Source: Dyadobacter fanqingshengii (GTDB lineage: Bacteria > Bacteroidota > Bacteroidia > Cytophagales > Spirosomataceae). Taken from it: 64,000 nucleotides of DNA. Shown piece by piece: positions 8,505-16,803 of this stretch. The stretch covers positions 6,136,501 to 6,200,500 of the forward strand of contig NZ_CP098806.1 of NCBI RefSeq assembly GCF_023822005.2, in the 5' to 3' direction. Both the position numbers and the translations under genes were made by a program. Position 1 is the first letter of the stretch. The number at the start of each line of letters is the position of its first letter. Under the pieces are notes generated by a model, which did not search any database, was not told where the DNA came from, and saw only the letters and a program-made list of their open reading frames with translations.

Positions 8505-9419
8505 ATGAAGATGTACGACATTTGTACCATAGGGCACATTACTTTGGATAAAGTGGTAACTGCCCAGTCTGTCAAATACATGCCCGGCGGCACGTCGTTC
8601 TACTTTTCGAAGGCGCTCAGGCACTTTGATGTGGACTACATGCTGGTGACGGCGCTGGCAGAAAAAGAAAACCATATCGTATCCGCATTGAGAGACGAAA
8701 ACATTCAGGTCTTCTCGCAACCGAGCGAACACACTGTTTACTTCGAAAATATCTACAGTGCCAATCAGGATCACCGCGAGCAGAATGTGCTGCACAAAGC
8801 CGCCCCGTTCACCACCGCGCAAATGCCTGACATTGAGTCGCGGATATTTCATTTGGGTCCTTTGCTTTCCGATGATATTTCTGTGGATCTGTTGAAATCG
8901 CTGGCTCAAAAGGGAACGGTTTCACTGGATATTCAGGGTTATCTGAGATATGTAAAAGACCGGAAGGTTTTGTATAAAGACTGGGCCGACAAAAAAGAAG
9001 CGCTTCCGCATGTTTCGATCCTCAAAGCCAATGAGTTTGAAATGGAAGTGGTGACAGGCACCAGCGACGTGCGCAAGGGCGCCGAATATCTGGCGGACCT
9101 TGGTGTAAAAGAAGTAATTATCACACTGGGCAGTAAAGGCTCACTGATCTATAAAGACAATGATTTTTTCAGGATTCCAGCTTATAAGCCAACGGCGATC
9201 GTGGATGCGACCGGCTGCGGTGACACCTATATGGCGGGTTATCTGAGTAAAAAAATTCAGGGAGCTGATATCCAGGAAGCGGGTGAATTCGGAGCAGCTA
9301 TGGCTACTTTGAAAATACAATCGTCCGGACCATTTTCGGGAAATGCCGCAATGGTTGAAGAAGTGCTCCAATATGGTGAATGTGACCGCGAAATGATTGC
9401 CCAGGCAATTTATCAATAG
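8505..9419 (+). CDS. PfkB-family carbohydrate/cyclitol kinase
   Basis: This 304-residue kinase has a ribokinase-like fold. Near the N-terminus is GHITLDKVV and the substrate-lid glycine motif PGGTSFYFSKAL; the C-terminal signature DATGCGDTYMAGY supplies the anion hole and the catalytic Asp (the usual GAGD is GCGD here). LGSKGSLIY is the ATP-binding strand. ATG codons at 8505 and 8511 are both plausible, and a TTG lies two codons upstream. Known: PfkB members include myo-inositol kinases as well as sugar and nucleoside kinases. The neighbouring nucleotidyltransferase needs a phosphorylated alcohol, so a kinase for the free head group fits. Direct proof of an inositol substrate is not visible. 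Confidence 0.8.
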   Translation: MKMYDICTIGHITLDKVVTAQSVKYMPGGTSFYFSKALRHFDVDYMLVTALAEKENHIVSALRDENIQVFSQPSEHTVYFENIYSANQDHREQNVLHKAAPFTTAQMPDIESRIFHLGPLLSDDISVDLLKSLAQKGTVSLDIQGYLRYVKDRKVLYKDWADKKEALPHVSILKANEFEMEVVTGTSDVRKGAEYLADLGVKEVIITLGSKGSLIYKDNDFFRIPAYKPTAIVDATGCGDTYMAGYLSKKIQGADIQEAGEFGAAMATLKIQSSGPFSGNAAMVEEVLQYGECDREMIAQAIYQ

Positions 9420-9434
9420 TACTCAACAATAGTC

Positions 9435-10007
9435 ATGAAAAACGCAGTTAGTATAATGCTGGCTTTTAGCCTGCTGCTGTGTTCGTATTCAGTAAGTCAT
9501 TCTGCTCATGAAATTTCAAAGGTTTCCGCTAGCGAACCCGATGAGTTTCCAGTACCAAAGAATATCCCCGGATTACTTTTCTACATTCAGCGTGACCCCA
9601 ATGCGAATACCATTATTTATCACCTTAACATGGACGAACAGGGCCGGTTAAGTCAGAAGAACCCTGTCGACGCGTTCTGGATCAGATATACCGATGGAGG
9701 CGAGAAGAGGGATCTCAATTACCTGCAGAGAAAGTTTGCTTACGGGATTAACTCCAAGTCCATCGGAAATTCCACCTACGAACTACGGTCGGTTGCATAC
9801 TCGAAAATGCCGCTCTATCTGCGGAAGGACAGCAAGAATGAGTATCATGTTTATGCGAATATAAATAAGAAGGAGTGCATCCTGAGCCGGGTTTTTATCC
9901 ATATCGACGGTGGGACGTTCTGGTCTCCCAATGTAGTTTATATTGAACTGAAAGGAACTGAAACGGCTACCGGGAAAACTGTGGTGCAGCGGATTAAACC
10001 GGTTTAA
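9435..10007 (+). CDS. DUF4833 exported protein
   Basis: This 190-residue protein has a hydrophobic signal segment (residues ~5-25, cleavage probably near SHSAHE) and then a domain beginning FPVPKNIPGLLFYIQRDPN, which I recognise as the DUF4833 pattern; VDAFWIRY, YAYGI-like and HIDGGTFW segments are further hallmarks. No catalytic motif is evident. It follows the PfkB gene by 15 bases and closes the run of tightly spaced lipid genes, so it is probably co-transcribed. Its place suggests a periplasmic accessory role in lipid or envelope handling, which is inference. A 159-bp gap then separates it from cmoA. Confidence 0.75.
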   Translation: MKNAVSIMLAFSLLLCSYSVSHSAHEISKVSASEPDEFPVPKNIPGLLFYIQRDPNANTIIYHLNMDEQGRLSQKNPVDAFWIRYTDGGEKRDLNYLQRKFAYGINSKSIGNSTYELRSVAYSKMPLYLRKDSKNEYHVYANINKKECILSRVFIHIDGGTFWSPNVVYIELKGTETATGKTVVQRIKPV

Positions 10008-10166
10008 GATTGCGAAAATCTTTAAGTGATGCTGTTAGCGGGTGGATTTTGTGTTTTATTTGTCAGTTTTAAGGACAAATTCCGTGTCAGTGCCATTATC
10101 GGCTTATGGCAGGGTTTTTGATCAAAAGATATTTAACCGCAAAATCCCGATAAAACCTAACCAAGT

Positions 10167-10913
10167 ATGACAGAGACACCGCAACCCGAACAGGACAATG
10201 TTTTCAAAGATGAAATTACCAAAGTGTCGGATTTTAAATTCGGGACAACAGTTGTAAAAGTTTTTGACGACATGGTCAGCAGATCAGTCCCGTTTTACAA
10301 CGAAATGCAGCGCATGCTGGGAGAAATTGCGGCGGATCACGTCAGGGAAGGAAGTTTTGTATATGATTTGGGATGCTCCACGGGCACCACAATGATCGAG
10401 ATAGACAAGCTCATCCCGTCGGATATCCGGTTCATCGGGATCGACGAGTCGACCGAAATGCTTGACAAATGTGATGTGAAGTTAAAGGAAGCAGGTTTTG
10501 TGCGTCCATACGAACTCGTTACGGGCGATTTGCACGAGAAGCTGCCGATCAAGAATGCTTCCGTTGTGATCCTTTGCCTGACATTGCAATTTGTAAGGCC
10601 ACTTTACAGAGAGCGGTTACTGCGCAATATTTACGAAGGGCTTAACCCCGGAGGTGTGCTGTTGCTGGTCGAAAAAGTGCTGGCAGAAAGCACCGTTTTC
10701 AATCGTGATTTTATCAAATATTATTACAATTATAAGCGCCGTAACCATTATAGCGAGATGGAAATTTCGCAGAAACGGGAGGCCCTGGAAAACGTTCTCA
10801 TTCCATATAAGCTATCTGAAAATCTGCTTTTATTGAAAGAAACGGGCTTTGGAGATTGTGAAACTTTCTTCAAATGGTATAATTTTTCAGGTCTAATCGC
10901 TTATAAAAAATGA
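10167..10913 (+). CDS. cmoA: Carboxy-S-adenosyl-L-methionine synthase
   Basis: This 248-residue SAM-fold enzyme closely follows CmoA over its length: SVPFYNEM near residue 34, motif I VYDLGCSTGTT (~residues 68-78), GIDESTEMLDKC, the LTLQFVRPLYRE region, and YSEMEISQKREALENVL, which is nearly the E. coli sequence. CmoA converts SAM and prephenate to carboxy-SAM, used by CmoB to make the wobble-uridine modification cmo5U. CmoB is not present in this window; instead the stop overlaps the start of an isoprenylcysteine-methyltransferase-like membrane protein (ATGATG). Either CmoB is elsewhere or carboxy-SAM has another use here. An ordinary methyltransferase is the less likely alternative. Confidence 0.85.
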   Translation: MTETPQPEQDNVFKDEITKVSDFKFGTTVVKVFDDMVSRSVPFYNEMQRMLGEIAADHVREGSFVYDLGCSTGTTMIEIDKLIPSDIRFIGIDESTEMLDKCDVKLKEAGFVRPYELVTGDLHEKLPIKNASVVILCLTLQFVRPLYRERLLRNIYEGLNPGGVLLLVEKVLAESTVFNRDFIKYYYNYKRRNHYSEMEISQKREALENVLIPYKLSENLLLLKETGFGDCETFFKWYNFSGLIAYKK

Positions 10914-11641
10914 TGGTCACAATTGGTAATTTCTTTTTCAGGTTCAGGAATATTTTGTTTATTTTTCTTTATCTGTTGCTATTCCTGCCCTCACCATTAT
11001 TGTTCAAGCCAGAGCATTTTGGAGAAAAATATTATCTGTTTCCAATCATTCTAGGCTTATTGGTGACTTTTTCCGGGGAGATCATCCGGGGCATAACCAT
11101 TGGTCTTGCGTACATTATCCGCGGCGGGCGCGACCGGAGGGTTTATGCTGAAAAACTGGTGACGGAAGGCATTTTCAAACATTGCCGCAATCCGCTTTAT
11201 GTTGGAAATATCCTAATGTTGCTGGGTGTAGGGATTTTATCGAATTCTTTGGTATATGTGGGCATTGTTATGCCGTCATTTTTGTTCATATATCAGGCGA
11301 TCGTGCTGGCGGAAGAGAACTTTTTACGCAACAAGTTCGGCGCTGATTTTGACAATTATTGCAGGAAAGTAAACAGGTGGATCATCAACTTCAGTGGCAT
11401 GTCGGAGACATTCAATGATATGCGTTTTAATTACAAACGATGGATTTTAAAGGAATATAACACGTTGTTCGTCTGGTTAATGGGGATCACGGCCATCATA
11501 CTGTTCAGATATCCCGAGCTTACTCCCGACAGCGAAACGCGCGTGAGGCTTTTCATAGGCATTGGCGTCTTTCTGGGTCTTGTTTATGGATATATCAAAT
11601 ATTTGAAAAAATCGGGGAAAATGACCGACAGCCTGGCCTAG
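10910..11641 (+). CDS. Isoprenylcysteine/phospholipid methyltransferase-like membrane protein
   Basis: This 243-residue protein has about six hydrophobic segments and the ICMT/PEMT-type SAM-binding core near its middle: EGIFKHCRNPLYVGNILM (~residues 84-101) followed by AEENFLRNKFGADFDNYC (~residues 136-153). In this fold the arginine-asparagine-proline segment and the later glutamates bind SAM and the substrate. The family methylates prenyl-cysteines, phospholipids or small lipophilic molecules; bacterial members usually have unknown substrates. It overlaps cmoA by 4 bases, an intriguing link to carboxy-SAM. A C-terminal extension with two more hydrophobic stretches (~residues 184-230) is beyond the core fold. 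No clear terminator follows. Confidence 0.75.
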   Translation: MMVTIGNFFFRFRNILFIFLYLLLFLPSPLLFKPEHFGEKYYLFPIILGLLVTFSGEIIRGITIGLAYIIRGGRDRRVYAEKLVTEGIFKHCRNPLYVGNILMLLGVGILSNSLVYVGIVMPSFLFIYQAIVLAEENFLRNKFGADFDNYCRKVNRWIINFSGMSETFNDMRFNYKRWILKEYNTLFVWLMGITAIILFRYPELTPDSETRVRLFIGIGVFLGLVYGYIKYLKKSGKMTDSLA

Positions 11642-11743
11642 CGTGCCTCATTTGATAATCTTACCTGGGGGGCTATGCAGACTGTTGCCGATCAATGCGG
11701 AGCAAATAATTAACAACATTACCCCTAAAAAACAGTAAGCATT

Positions 11744-13030
11744 ATGAAAATTGTAATCGTAGGAGGTGGGTTTGCCGGTGTAAACCTGGCGCTCGACCTG
11801 GCCAAGAACAATAAGTTTGAGGTAACACTCGTCGATAAAAACAATTATAATTTCTTTCCACCGCTGATTTATCAGGTTGCCACGGCTTTTTTGGAGCCAT
11901 CGAGCATTAGTTACCCGTTCCGCAAGCTTTTCCGGGGAAAAGGTAATTTAGCATTCCGTCTGGGAGAGTTGCAAAGTGTGGTAACCACCGAAAACAAGAT
12001 CATCCTTTCAAACGGAGAGCTTGAATATGACTACCTGGTTTTCGCAACCGGGGCAGAAACCAATTTCTTCGGCATGGAGAATGTCAAGCGTAATGCTACT
12101 CCCATGAAAACCGTCGAAGATGCCATTGGCATGCGGAATCGCCTGTTGCAGCAAATGGAGCTAGCCACGATTTCCGAAGATCCCGAGGAAGTCAGGAAAC
12201 TTTTGACTGTTGTTATTGCCGGCGGCGGGCCTACGGGCGTTGAAATTTCCGGTATGTTTGCCGAAATGCGTAACGGCATTTTAAGAAAAGAATATCCCGA
12301 GCTGGCCGGAAAAGGAAGTGAAATTTACCTGGTCGATGGCGGCGACGCGTTGCTGTCGCCCATGAGCGTAGCCTCACAGAAAGACACTTACGAAGCGTTG
12401 CGCAAGCTGGGTGTGAAAATCAAGCTTAACACGCACGTTTCCGATTTTGTGGATGATAAGGTCTGTTTCAGTGAAGGTGAATGTATTGAAGCCAAAACAC
12501 TGATCTGGGCAGCAGGCGTAACGGGCAAGGTGTTCGAAGGCATTCCGCCGGAAGCTTACGGTCGCGGCCGGAGGATGCTGGTGGACGCTTATAACAAGCT
12601 GATCGGCACTTACAATATTTATGCAATAGGCGACGCGTGTCTGCAGCAAACGGACCCAAATTTTCCAACCGGTCACCCGCAGGTAGCCCAAGTTGCGATC
12701 CAGCAAGGCAAAACATTGGCAGAGAATTTCCGAAGAACCGCAGAACATCAGCCGTTAAAACCATTCGCATATCACGATAAAGGCTCCATGGCCATCATTG
12801 GCCGCGCAAAAGCGGTTGTGGATATGCCATCGCCAAAACTGCATTTCAAAGGTGTGATCGCGTGGCTTGCATGGCTTTTCATACACCTGATCTCGCTGAT
12901 TAATCACCGGAACCGGATCAAGACCCTGTATAACTGGATGGTGGCCTATTTTACCAAAGATCAGTCACTTCGGATGATCATAAAACCATCTGTCACAGAG
13001 AAAATTAAAGAACCGGTCTTAAAAGAGTAA
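11744..13030 (+). CDS. ndh: Type II NADH:quinone oxidoreductase
   Basis: This 428-residue flavoprotein has two dinucleotide folds: FAD at the N-terminus (VGGGFAGVNLA) and NAD(P)H around residues 150-160 (IAGGGPTGVEISG). YAIGDACLQQ (~residue 295) is the second FAD contact, followed by HPQVAQVAIQQG, characteristic of NDH-2 (quinone side). The C-terminal part has a hydrophobic and basic segment (IAWLAWLFIHLISL, then NHRNRIKTLYNW) that would attach it to the inner face of the membrane. It oxidises NADH and reduces quinone without pumping protons. It stands 100 bases after the methyltransferase gene and seems to be its own unit. Confidence 0.9.
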   Translation: MKIVIVGGGFAGVNLALDLAKNNKFEVTLVDKNNYNFFPPLIYQVATAFLEPSSISYPFRKLFRGKGNLAFRLGELQSVVTTENKIILSNGELEYDYLVFATGAETNFFGMENVKRNATPMKTVEDAIGMRNRLLQQMELATISEDPEEVRKLLTVVIAGGGPTGVEISGMFAEMRNGILRKEYPELAGKGSEIYLVDGGDALLSPMSVASQKDTYEALRKLGVKIKLNTHVSDFVDDKVCFSEGECIEAKTLIWAAGVTGKVFEGIPPEAYGRGRRMLVDAYNKLIGTYNIYAIGDACLQQTDPNFPTGHPQVAQVAIQQGKTLAENFRRTAEHQPLKPFAYHDKGSMAIIGRAKAVVDMPSPKLHFKGVIAWLAWLFIHLISLINHRNRIKTLYNWMVAYFTKDQSLRMIIKPSVTEKIKEPVLKE

Positions 13031-13113
13031 CTTAAAATTTAACATTGGGGTTTAACAAAAAACGCGGAATTTTGACAACCGTCAGAAGGTAAGCGCGTTT
13101 AAAAAATATAATA

Positions 13114-15510
13114 ATGGAACCGACTATTATTGATGTAATCCAAGATGCACCATACGGTCTCCAGAAAATTGATTCTTCCATTTCATTCAGGAATTTTATA
13201 AACTTCCTGGAAGAGAAAGCAGGGCAGGAACAAACAGTCAAAAAAACATTCTTCTCTATGGTGCTGGACCGGCTTCGGTCTAATCCGGCGTTTTCCGCAG
13301 ACATTGACATTAATGATATCGCGGATTTCAGAGAAGAGTTAAGTTTGGTTTATGGCATGCTTATGCCACCCGTTACAAACGAAGATGAGGTTTTTTGGGC
13401 ACTCAGCACACCGATTAGTCCCGTCGTATTTTACGGAACGTCAGGCTTTTACAAGCTCATGACAGACAATTCGGGCTGTGTCCGGTGCGAGATTGCGGAT
13501 AAGACCGTGATCAATGTGAAGCAGAAAATGAAAAAGCTTTACTCGTTTATTCTGGAACGGCTTTACCATTTTCCGCCCCTGCACGAGAATGATCTCATTA
13601 TCGCGCTGAACGACGACAAGACTGGCCTCAAACGATTTTACAGGGCAAATCTAGACACCCGTTTTGCCGACGTATATGCCAAGGGAAGTCTTCCCGAACT
13701 GGATCTTGAGGAGATCCGGAAAGAGTTGCAGGAATCCAATGAAATCACCGTCCTGAGCCGACTCTTACCTTTGTCGATGTTCAGGTTTGAGGGTTTTTCT
13801 GTCATTACATTCACGGATGTTACGGCAGAGCACGCGGTGGATAACATTAAAAGCGCAATACTCGATCGGGCGTCCTACGACGCCAACACGTATTTCAGCA
13901 ATGTTACAGATGCTTTGAAAATGCTGGCCTGTAACTCGGACATTGATTTTGGCTTGTTGCCCGTGTTGCGTGTGAACAATAAGCTGGTTTTTGACCGGAG
14001 CACCGTGCTTTTCAGCAAGCTCATGAGTGCTGCGCTTGCCGACGAAAGGGCAGAAGACATGTATCTGTCCATGGCCAACCAATACTTTCAGGCGCCTAAG
14101 GTGCTGTTTATGAGAAACCTGGCGATGGAAGATGAAAGTAAGCAAGACTTCATCCGCATACTGAGAAACGATGGCGTGGAGTCTTACGCTTTATTGCCGG
14201 TTTACTATGATAGCAAAGCCATTGGTGTGCTGGAAGTGTATTCCAAGTCGCAAAAGGCGATTGACGAGCGTGTGCTTGCGCGGTTGGATGCTGCACTTCC
14301 CTTCATCGGGCAAATGATGAAATATTACATTGACGAGTTTAATGTGGAGATCGATAATGTGATCCGGGAAAAGTTTACATCCTTACAGCCTGCGGTGCAG
14401 TGGAGATTTCGCGAAACCGCCTGGCATTACCTGCGCGATAAGTCACTGAAAATGCCTTCGCCAACCATTGAAAATATCCAGTTTCGGAATGTTTACCCAC
14501 TTTACGGCGCCATTGATATCCGGAATTCCACATTGGAAAGAAATGCTGCGCTGAGAGACGACTTGCACTTACAATTTGACTTATTGATTGAAACCTTTAC
14601 AATATTAAAGCAGAAACTGGGGTTTGGGCTGGCCGATGAAATGATCTATAAGTGCAAAAAATGGATCGATGAAATTGACAATGATTCCACTGACAGCGAC
14701 GAAATGCGTGTGCGCGATTTTCTGGAATATGAAGCGCACCCGTTCCTTGTTCATTTCAAAGAAGCAAGAACATTTCAGGCAGTTGCGGGTGCCTCCGATG
14801 ATGAAAATGAGGAATTGGTTGATGTTATTGACAAATATTTTGAAATAACAGATGAACACACCGGAGCCGCTTATTCGAACAGACGGGCGCTGGAAGCCTC
14901 CATGCAAAAGGTCAATTCGTCTGTAAACCTTTATCTGGACCTGTTCAGAAAAGAAATCCAGCAGTCCTACCCATGTTATTTTGAAAAATTCAGGACGGAT
15001 GGGATTGAGTATGACATTTACATCGGGCAGTCCATTGAGCCCGAGAAAAAGTTTAGTGAATTATATCTCAAGAACATCCGCCTCTGGCAGCTAACTTCTA
15101 TGGCAGCCATTGCCAAAATCACAAATTCGCTGATCTATCAGATGGACAAACCGCTGCAAACCACGCAGTTGATTTTTATCCATTCCAGCAGCATTGACAT
15201 TAGTTTCCGCGATGATGAACGCCGGTTTGATGTGGAAGGCGCCTATAACATTCGCTATCAGGTTATCAAGAAGCGCATCGATAAAGTCCATATTAAAGGG
15301 ACCGGAGAGCGCCTTACGCAGCCCGGAAAAATAGCGCTGGTTTATTTTAATAGTAAATCTGCTGAAGAATATGTAGGTTATATCCGGTATTTGCAGGAAA
15401 AGAAGACTTTAAATGATGACCTGGAATTCCTTGATCTCGAAGAGTTGCAGGGCGTTACCGGATTAAAGGCGCTCAGGATCGGGGTTAACCTCCAATCCGA
15501 GTGGTCCTGA
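13114..15510 (+). CDS. Large GAF-domain protein with a cyclase-like motif, function unknown
   Basis: This 798-residue soluble protein has no signal peptide. The middle region (~residues 270-400) resembles a GAF sensor domain (LAMEDESKQDFIRILRN, then SYALLPVYYDSKAIGVLEV). After it comes FRNVYPLYGAIDIRNSTLERN (Asp 468), reminiscent of the first metal-binding strand of class III nucleotidyl cyclases (FxDIxxST). A later FEKFRTDGIEYDIYIGQS (Asp 629) loosely matches the second cyclase motif, but the ~160-residue spacing is far longer than usual, so catalysis is unproven. The next gene, 36 bases on, carries an HD hydrolase and a nucleotide-effector membrane domain, so the pair may be a signalling unit. 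I do not recognise a named family beyond GAF. Confidence 0.6.
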   Translation: MEPTIIDVIQDAPYGLQKIDSSISFRNFINFLEEKAGQEQTVKKTFFSMVLDRLRSNPAFSADIDINDIADFREELSLVYGMLMPPVTNEDEVFWALSTPISPVVFYGTSGFYKLMTDNSGCVRCEIADKTVINVKQKMKKLYSFILERLYHFPPLHENDLIIALNDDKTGLKRFYRANLDTRFADVYAKGSLPELDLEEIRKELQESNEITVLSRLLPLSMFRFEGFSVITFTDVTAEHAVDNIKSAILDRASYDANTYFSNVTDALKMLACNSDIDFGLLPVLRVNNKLVFDRSTVLFSKLMSAALADERAEDMYLSMANQYFQAPKVLFMRNLAMEDESKQDFIRILRNDGVESYALLPVYYDSKAIGVLEVYSKSQKAIDERVLARLDAALPFIGQMMKYYIDEFNVEIDNVIREKFTSLQPAVQWRFRETAWHYLRDKSLKMPSPTIENIQFRNVYPLYGAIDIRNSTLERNAALRDDLHLQFDLLIETFTILKQKLGFGLADEMIYKCKKWIDEIDNDSTDSDEMRVRDFLEYEAHPFLVHFKEARTFQAVAGASDDENEELVDVIDKYFEITDEHTGAAYSNRRALEASMQKVNSSVNLYLDLFRKEIQQSYPCYFEKFRTDGIEYDIYIGQSIEPEKKFSELYLKNIRLWQLTSMAAIAKITNSLIYQMDKPLQTTQLIFIHSSSIDISFRDDERRFDVEGAYNIRYQVIKKRIDKVHIKGTGERLTQPGKIALVYFNSKSAEEYVGYIRYLQEKKTLNDDLEFLDLEELQGVTGLKALRIGVNLQSEWS

Positions 15511-15546
15511 TTACAATGTTAATGCGCTATTCAAAATTGAATTTCT

Positions 15547-16797
15547 ATGAATTACAACCATCGGCTCGATAAGGTAAGGCATCATGTCCATCATTTTTTT
15601 GGTACAAAAGAGCTGGCGCAACTTAGTTACCATAATCTGGTGCATACCGAAGCTGTTGTTTCCAATGCGGTTAAAATCGCCAATCACTACCGGTTAGAAG
15701 ACAAAGAAACCTTCATTGCAGTAACCGCAGCCTGGTTCCACGACACTGGTTACAGCACGGGAGAAGCGGCGGGTCATGAACAAAGAGGGGCAGCGCTTGC
15801 CGCCGATTTCCTGCGTTCCGAGGAAATTGAAGAGAGCGTTATTGCCGAGGTAGAAGGTTGCATTTTAGCGACCATTTGGCCTCAAAATCCGCAGAACTTT
15901 TTGCAGCAGGTTGTCTGTGATGCAGATCTTTTCCATTTTGGGACGCCTGAGTTTTCAGACTGGAACAAGCTTGTGCGAAAGGAAGCCGAGCAGCGTTCCG
16001 GAAAGAAAATGGATAAGGCGCAATGGCGTAAAAGCACCATAGCATTGCTGGAATCACACACTTTCCAAACGGATTATTGCCGCGACCTGCTGGATAAGCA
16101 AAAGCGAAAGAACATTGAAAAGCTGAAAGAAAAAGAGCTTGAAAATTCCGGCATACCCGAGGAGACGCTCAGTATCGCAGAAAATCCTGTCGTTGAATCA
16201 GGAACGCAGCCTTTTATACCGGCAACGGCGCCCGAAATCATGGACATCAAAAAAATAAAGAATGACCGTCCGGACAAAGGCATTGAAACCATGTTCCGGA
16301 TCAGTTCAAATAACCACCAGCGATTGAGCGATATGGCTGATAATAAGGCGCATATCATGATCACGACAACGTCCATTATCATTTCGGTCCTGCTTAGCAT
16401 CCTCATCCGCAAGCTGGAAGACAACACCTATCTGATTGTACCAACCATGCTTTTGCTCACGGTTTGTATGGTCACAATGGTTTTCTCCATCCTTTCCACG
16501 CGCCCTACGATCCCGCACGGCACGTTTACGCAGGAGGACATTGATACCAAGGATGTGAATTTGCTTTTCTTCGGGAATTTCTACCGCATGTCATACACTG
16601 ACTATTCCAATGGCATGCAGCGTATGATGAACGACCGCGAATTTTTGTATGGAAGTTTAACCAAAGACGTCTATTCCCAGGGTGTTGTATTGGGAAGAAA
16701 ATACAGGTTACTGCGCATTGCCTACAACGTGTTTATGTTCGGTATAGTCGTGTCCGTCATTGCCTTTGTCACTGCTTCGGCTATTTTTGAACACTGA
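15547..16797 (+). CDS. HD phosphohydrolase fused to a Pycsar effector-like (PycTM/DUF5706) membrane domain
   Basis: This 416-residue protein has two parts. Residues ~1-190 form an HD domain: HNLVHTEAVV, the doublet in AWFHDTGYS, AGHEQRG, and the final Asp in VCDADLFHFG. Such domains hydrolyse phosphoester bonds, often in nucleotides. A charged, coiled-coil-prone linker (~190-245) leads to residues ~250-416, where ISSNNHQRLSDMADNKAHIMI precedes two adjacent transmembrane helices, then FFGNFYRMSYTDY, and one more helix at the C-terminus; this is the arrangement of Pycsar system effectors. Known: stand-alone PycTM effectors respond to cyclic UMP or CMP. No recognised pyrimidine cyclase is adjacent. 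It sits 6 bases before ppk1. Confidence 0.8.
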   Translation: MNYNHRLDKVRHHVHHFFGTKELAQLSYHNLVHTEAVVSNAVKIANHYRLEDKETFIAVTAAWFHDTGYSTGEAAGHEQRGAALAADFLRSEEIEESVIAEVEGCILATIWPQNPQNFLQQVVCDADLFHFGTPEFSDWNKLVRKEAEQRSGKKMDKAQWRKSTIALLESHTFQTDYCRDLLDKQKRKNIEKLKEKELENSGIPEETLSIAENPVVESGTQPFIPATAPEIMDIKKIKNDRPDKGIETMFRISSNNHQRLSDMADNKAHIMITTTSIIISVLLSILIRKLEDNTYLIVPTMLLLTVCMVTMVFSILSTRPTIPHGTFTQEDIDTKDVNLLFFGNFYRMSYTDYSNGMQRMMNDREFLYGSLTKDVYSQGVVLGRKYRLLRIAYNVFMFGIVVSVIAFVTASAIFEH

Positions 16798-16803
16798 TCA
16801 GTT

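Noticed and set aside
15547..16797. A complete canonical Pycsar defence system
   Set aside because: No recognisable pyrimidine cyclase is adjacent, and the effector domain is fused to an HD hydrolase; the neighbouring genes are not known defence genes.
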